This document shows, piece by piece, positions 6,144 to 8,641 of a stretch of DNA of 8,641 nt. Position 1 is the first letter of the stretch. Each line of letters opens with the position of its first letter. The stretch lies in the NCBI GenBank assembly GCA_013696535.1, contig JACCYI010000076.1, positions 1 to 8,641 on the forward strand. The letters run 5' to 3'. Position numbers and translations under genes: made by a program. The notes under the pieces are model-generated. The model did no database searches and was not told the DNA's origin. It saw only the letters and a list, made by a program, of their open reading frames with translations. This stretch comes from Solirubrobacterales bacterium. Its GTDB lineage: Bacteria > Actinomycetota > Thermoleophilia > Solirubrobacterales > Solirubrobacteraceae.

Positions 6144-6788
6144 ATGTCTTCATCCTCGCCCCGCAGCGTCAAGATCTCAGAAAGCGACCGGGGCGGATGG
6201 TCCTCCGAGCGACCGCGCCGGCCAGGCGAGCCTGAACGGCCTCCGCGGCTGCCCGACGTGAGCGTTCGGGGTCGGGTCCTGGCCCCGAGCGACCGGCTGC
6301 GCTACTCGCCGGGGAGCCTGGTGCTGATCGTCTGCGCCGACCCCGCCACGCGTGAGCGCTTCTGTGCGCGCGTGCTCGAGGACCCGAGTGCGCTCCTGTC
6401 CATGGATAAGGTTCGCGGGCTTCTGCAGGGCCGCGTCGGCGACGCCGAGATCGAGACCAAGGCGCTGGCCCTCATCGATACGGCAGTCACCAAGCGCCTT
6501 GCGGGTGGGCAGACGGTGGTGATGGCGATGGAGGATCTTGATCGGGGCCGGCGGGAGCGCTATGTCCGCATGGCCGCCGAGCATCGCCGCCCGCGGCACC
6601 TCATCCTCGTCGAAGCCGGCAAGGAGTCGGTCGCAGACGAGGATCGAGCGGCCCTGTCCGAGCTGCGCACCGCCCTGGACGCCGGTGGCCTGGGCGCGGA
6701 GGGCTTCATGACGTCGCTGCGACTCGGCGGCCGCACCGTAGAGGAGCTCAAGCGAATCGTCTTCGCTCGGCCGCCGGCCGACGACTGA
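6144..6788 (+). CDS. Polynucleotide-kinase-like P-loop-fold protein with lost Walker A
   Basis: This 214-aa protein starts at ATG 6144, with GGTGAGG just upstream; an in-frame start at 6108 is less likely. Residues 1-55 are polar and probably disordered (Ser-, Arg- and Pro-rich). From 58 on, the order of elements follows the kinase domain of bacterial Pnkp/AAA_33 proteins: a hydrophobic strand (SLVLIV) running into the P-loop position, LLSMDKVRGLL (84-94) where LS.D..R is usual, a helix with KRLAGGQTVVM (117-127), a helix with RYVRMAAEH before a strand (RHLILVEA, 151-158), and ALDAGGLGAEGFMTSLRL (177-194) like the LR.EGF...L end. At the P-loop, where GxSGSGKST is expected, the sequence reads CADPATRER (64-72), so the glycines and the phosphate-binding Lys are absent. 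The usual DATN after the KRLA strand is also missing (AMED). It is probably a pseudokinase with a binding or regulatory role. Fold assignment is by pattern memory. Confidence 0.65.
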   Translation: MSSSSPRSVKISESDRGGWSSERPRRPGEPERPPRLPDVSVRGRVLAPSDRLRYSPGSLVLIVCADPATRERFCARVLEDPSALLSMDKVRGLLQGRVGDAEIETKALALIDTAVTKRLAGGQTVVMAMEDLDRGRRERYVRMAAEHRRPRHLILVEAGKESVADEDRAALSELRTALDAGGLGAEGFMTSLRLGGRTVEELKRIVFARPPADD

Positions 6789-6789
6789 G

Positions 6790-7704
6790 TCAGGTCGGCC
6801 GTTCGGGGCGATTGAGCGTCTCGCGTGGCGGAACGCCTTCGGAGAGCTCCTTCTGGCGTTCGATCTCCGCGTTGAGCTCTGCGCCGAACAGCAGCGCGAC
6901 GTTGGTCAACCACAGCCACGCGACCAGGACGATGGCGCCCGCGAAGGTCCCGTAGATGGCGCCCACGTTGGCGTAGTTGGAGATGTAGGCCGAGAATCCG
7001 AGGGACGCGGCGAGCCAGAACAGCACGCCCACGATCGCCCCCGGCGTCACCCACCGGAAGGACCGCTGCTTTACGTCAGGGGTGACGTAGTAGATGAACG
7101 CGAAGACCAGCATCGCCACCAGCACGGCTCCCGGCCAGCGGGCGATGCTCCACGCTCGGGCGGCGGACGGGCCGAGGCCCACGAAGCTCAGCAGGTCCTC
7201 CGCGAACGCTCCACCGACGAAGACCATCACCAGGCTGACCAGGATCAGGACCATGAGGACGAGGGTCGACGCCACGTCGATCGCCTTGCGTCGCAGGAAG
7301 CTTCGGCCCCCGGGCACTTCGAAGACCACGTTGAGCGCTCGGCGTGCCGCCTCCAGCACGCCGGTGGTGCCGTAAAGCGCCACGACCGTGCTGATCGCGA
7401 GCGCGGTCGTCGCCGTCCCCTTGCTCTGCAACGCCCCTCGCAGCGACGCATCGAGTGGCTTGAGCACCGAGGCAGGAGCCACCTCGCGGAGATAGCCGAT
7501 GATCGCGTCGTAGGTCCTCGGGTATTCGCCGACGACCCCCAGCAGCGAGAACGCCAGAAGCAGGGCTGGGAAGAGCGACATCAATGCGTAGTAGGTGAGC
7601 GCTGCGGCGTGGTGCGTCATCTGATCGTCGTAGAACGACACCAGCGTGCGCTTGGTGACAGCGAAGGCTCCCCTCATCGCACGATGTACTCCCCGGACCG
7701 TCAC
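6790..7704 (-). CDS. YihY/BrkB-family inner membrane protein
   Basis: This integral membrane protein of 304 aa (307 from an upstream TTG at 7713) has about six membrane helices, numbered here from the TTG: 37-62, 101-118, 146-172, 193-212, 222-243 and 254-277. Family signatures are clear: an N-terminal HHAAALTYYALMSLFPALLL, then RRALNVVFEV, then IYYVTPDVKQRSFRWVTPGA, and IYGTFAGAIVLVAWLWLTN, closing with LLFGAELNAEIER. The family was once annotated as ribonuclease BN, but that activity belongs to another protein. The transported substrate or role of YihY-type proteins is not settled. GTG 7704 is chosen because GGAGG (complement of 7714-7718) sits 9 nt upstream, whereas the TTG directly abuts it. 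The short C-terminal tail is charged and cytosolic. It ends 1 bp from the stop of the kinase-like gene and diverges from the LLM oxidoreductase gene within about 50 bp. Confidence 0.93.
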   Translation of the reverse strand: MTVRGVHRAMRGAFAVTKRTLVSFYDDQMTHHAAALTYYALMSLFPALLLAFSLLGVVGEYPRTYDAIIGYLREVAPASVLKPLDASLRGALQSKGTATTALAISTVVALYGTTGVLEAARRALNVVFEVPGGRSFLRRKAIDVASTLVLMVLILVSLVMVFVGGAFAEDLLSFVGLGPSAARAWSIARWPGAVLVAMLVFAFIYYVTPDVKQRSFRWVTPGAIVGVLFWLAASLGFSAYISNYANVGAIYGTFAGAIVLVAWLWLTNVALLFGAELNAEIERQKELSEGVPPRETLNRPERPT

Positions 7705-7713
7705 ATCTCTCAA

Positions 7714-7721
7714 CCTCCGCC
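7714..7721 (-). promoter_or_regulatory. Ribosome-binding site deciding the YihY/BrkB start
   Basis: On the minus strand the bases read GGCGGAGG. GGAGG ends 9 nt before GTG 7704 and directly touches TTG 7713, so the GTG is the better start. Confidence 0.6.
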
Positions 7722-7741
7722 TTCAGCGAGCGAGTGGCGAC

Positions 7742-7753
7742 TATGGTCCCAAG
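7742..7753 (+). promoter_or_regulatory. -10-like TATGGT immediately before the LLM oxidoreductase start
   Basis: TATGGT (7742-7747) fits the actinobacterial TANNNT -10 pattern and is followed by 6 nt and then the GTG start at 7754, with no ribosome-binding site. That is the geometry of a leaderless promoter. No good -35 box is visible. Confidence 0.35.
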
Positions 7754-8641
7754 GTGTCCGAATCCCCCGACGTGCCGCGACCCCTGCGGATCGGAATCCA
7801 GCTTCCCGAAGTCGAGCGCGACGTCCGCTGGCCGGAGTATCTCGACATGGCGCGAGCCGCCGAGGCGGCTGGTTTTGACTCCATCTGGGTGGGCGATCAC
7901 CTGCTCTACCGCGGTGACGGCCAACCCGACCGAGGCCCCTGGGAGGCGTGGACGCTTCTGTCGGCCCTCGCCGCCGCGACCGAGCGGGTGAGCCTCGGGC
8001 CGCTCGTGGCCTGCCTGGGCTTCCACCCTCCCGCGCTCATCGCGAAGATGGCCGCGACGGCCGGCGAAGTCAGCCAGGGTCGGTTCGTCCTTGGCGTCGG
8101 GGCCGGATGGAACGAGCAGGAGTTCCGGGCCTTCGGCCTCCCGTTCGATCACCGCGTATCCCGGTTCGAGGAGTCGTTCTCGATCGTCCGGGGGATGCTG
8201 GCCGGCGAGCGCGTGAGCTTGGACGGGCGCTTCTGGCAGACCGAGGACGCGGTCCTGCTACCGGTGCCCGCACACCCTCTGCGTCTTATGGTCGGGAGCA
8301 ACGGACCGCGCGTCCTGGGCATGACGCTGCCCTACGTCGACGTGTGGAACACCTGGTACGACGGCTACGGGAACACTCCTGAGGGGTTCGCCGAGCTCAA
8401 CGACCGCATCACCCGTGCGGCTCACGAGGCAGGACGCGCCCCGGAGGAGATCGATCGCAGCGCGTGTGTGCTCATGATCTTGGACCGCTCCGCCCGCGAG
8501 CGCCCGATCACCAAGGAGGCTCCGCCGCTCGAAGGGCCACCGGAGCGTCTCGCGGCGGGATTGAGGGACCTGGCAGAGGCCGGCGCTGATGAGGCGATCC
8601 TCGTCGTGAGCCCGATCTCGGAGCGCTCGATACTCGGGCTG
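7754..8641 (+). CDS. LLM-class flavin/F420-dependent oxidoreductase (right end cut by window)
   Basis: A 296-codon open frame starts at GTG 7754 and is still open at the last base. It is a luciferase-like monooxygenase (TIM-barrel) of the kind that in actinobacteria usually uses coenzyme F420 or FMN. Landmarks: LRIGIQLPEV (11-20), the first strand; YLDMARAAEAAGFDSIWVGDHLLYR (29-53), with the family's GFDS.W..DH; TERVSLGPLVACLGFHPPALIAKMAATAGEVSQGRFVLGVGAGWNEQEF (76-124), containing the typical SQGR...G.GAGWNE; then FEESFSIVRGML (138-149) and LMVGSNGPRVLGM. The family is commonly about 280-330 aa, so only the end should be missing. The substrate cannot be told. The gene diverges from the YihY/BrkB gene with a 49-bp spacer and lacks a clear ribosome-binding site. 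Confidence 0.9.
   Translation, partial: MSESPDVPRPLRIGIQLPEVERDVRWPEYLDMARAAEAAGFDSIWVGDHLLYRGDGQPDRGPWEAWTLLSALAAATERVSLGPLVACLGFHPPALIAKMAATAGEVSQGRFVLGVGAGWNEQEFRAFGLPFDHRVSRFEESFSIVRGMLAGERVSLDGRFWQTEDAVLLPVPAHPLRLMVGSNGPRVLGMTLPYVDVWNTWYDGYGNTPEGFAELNDRITRAAHEAGRAPEEIDRSACVLMILDRSARERPITKEAPPLEGPPERLAAGLRDLAEAGADEAILVVSPISERSILGL

Noticed and set aside
7076..8152. Minus-strand open frame of 358 codons across the YihY/BrkB and LLM genes
   Set aside because: It lies out of frame over two well-supported genes, and its translation shows no recognisable motif.

Overview
The window is GC-rich and densely packed on both strands. Third codon positions are strongly GC-biased, GTG starts are common, and most genes touch or overlap. 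These traits suggest a high-GC actinobacterium. The signal-peptide-plus-low-complexity secreted protein, the RTX-type repeat protein with a terminal Cys motif, and the O-antigen-ligase-like protein with a TPR-like tail are all styles I associate with Thermoleophilia (Solirubrobacterales/Gaiellales). That placement is inference from protein style, not from a marker gene. No rRNA, tRNA, CRISPR array or insertion sequence was seen.

Layout. Positions 1-342 (minus) hold the N-terminal part of a secreted low-complexity protein that runs off the left edge. Diverging from it, 429-2411 (plus) encodes a multi-membrane O-antigen ligase/polymerase (Wzy_C type) with a TPR-like tail. It overlaps by 4 nt (GTGA) a 100-aa single-pass membrane protein (2408-2710) that looks anti-sigma-like. 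That small gene collides tail to tail with an ECF sigma factor (2700-3251, minus). The sigma gene in turn starts head to head, within the same TCATGA, with a DegT/DnrJ/EryC1/StrS sugar aminotransferase (3250-4383, plus). This block looks like surface-polysaccharide assembly with a sigma factor embedded in it.

Positions 4384-4730 hold no convincing gene. They contain a lower-GC stretch with a zinc-ribbon-like reading frame and a tandem repeat of about 36 bp that touches the stop of an unrecognised 103-aa gene (4731-5042, minus). Upstream of that gene lies a secreted RTX/hemolysin-type calcium-binding repeat protein (5190-5891, minus), with a perfect 10-bp-stem hairpin after its stop.

After a 252-bp divergent intergenic region, 6144-6788 (plus) encodes what reads as a polynucleotide-kinase-like P-loop protein whose Walker A motif is destroyed. 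It ends 1 bp from the stop of a YihY/BrkB-family membrane protein (6790-7704, minus). Finally, 7754-8641 (plus) is a nearly complete F420/flavin-type LLM-class oxidoreductase cut by the right edge, possibly on a leaderless transcript.

The most noteworthy points are the kinase-fold protein without a P-loop, the ECF sigma gene locked by overlaps at both ends into a polysaccharide locus, and the 36-bp repeats abutting the orphan gene. No clearly new multi-gene system could be demonstrated from sequence alone.
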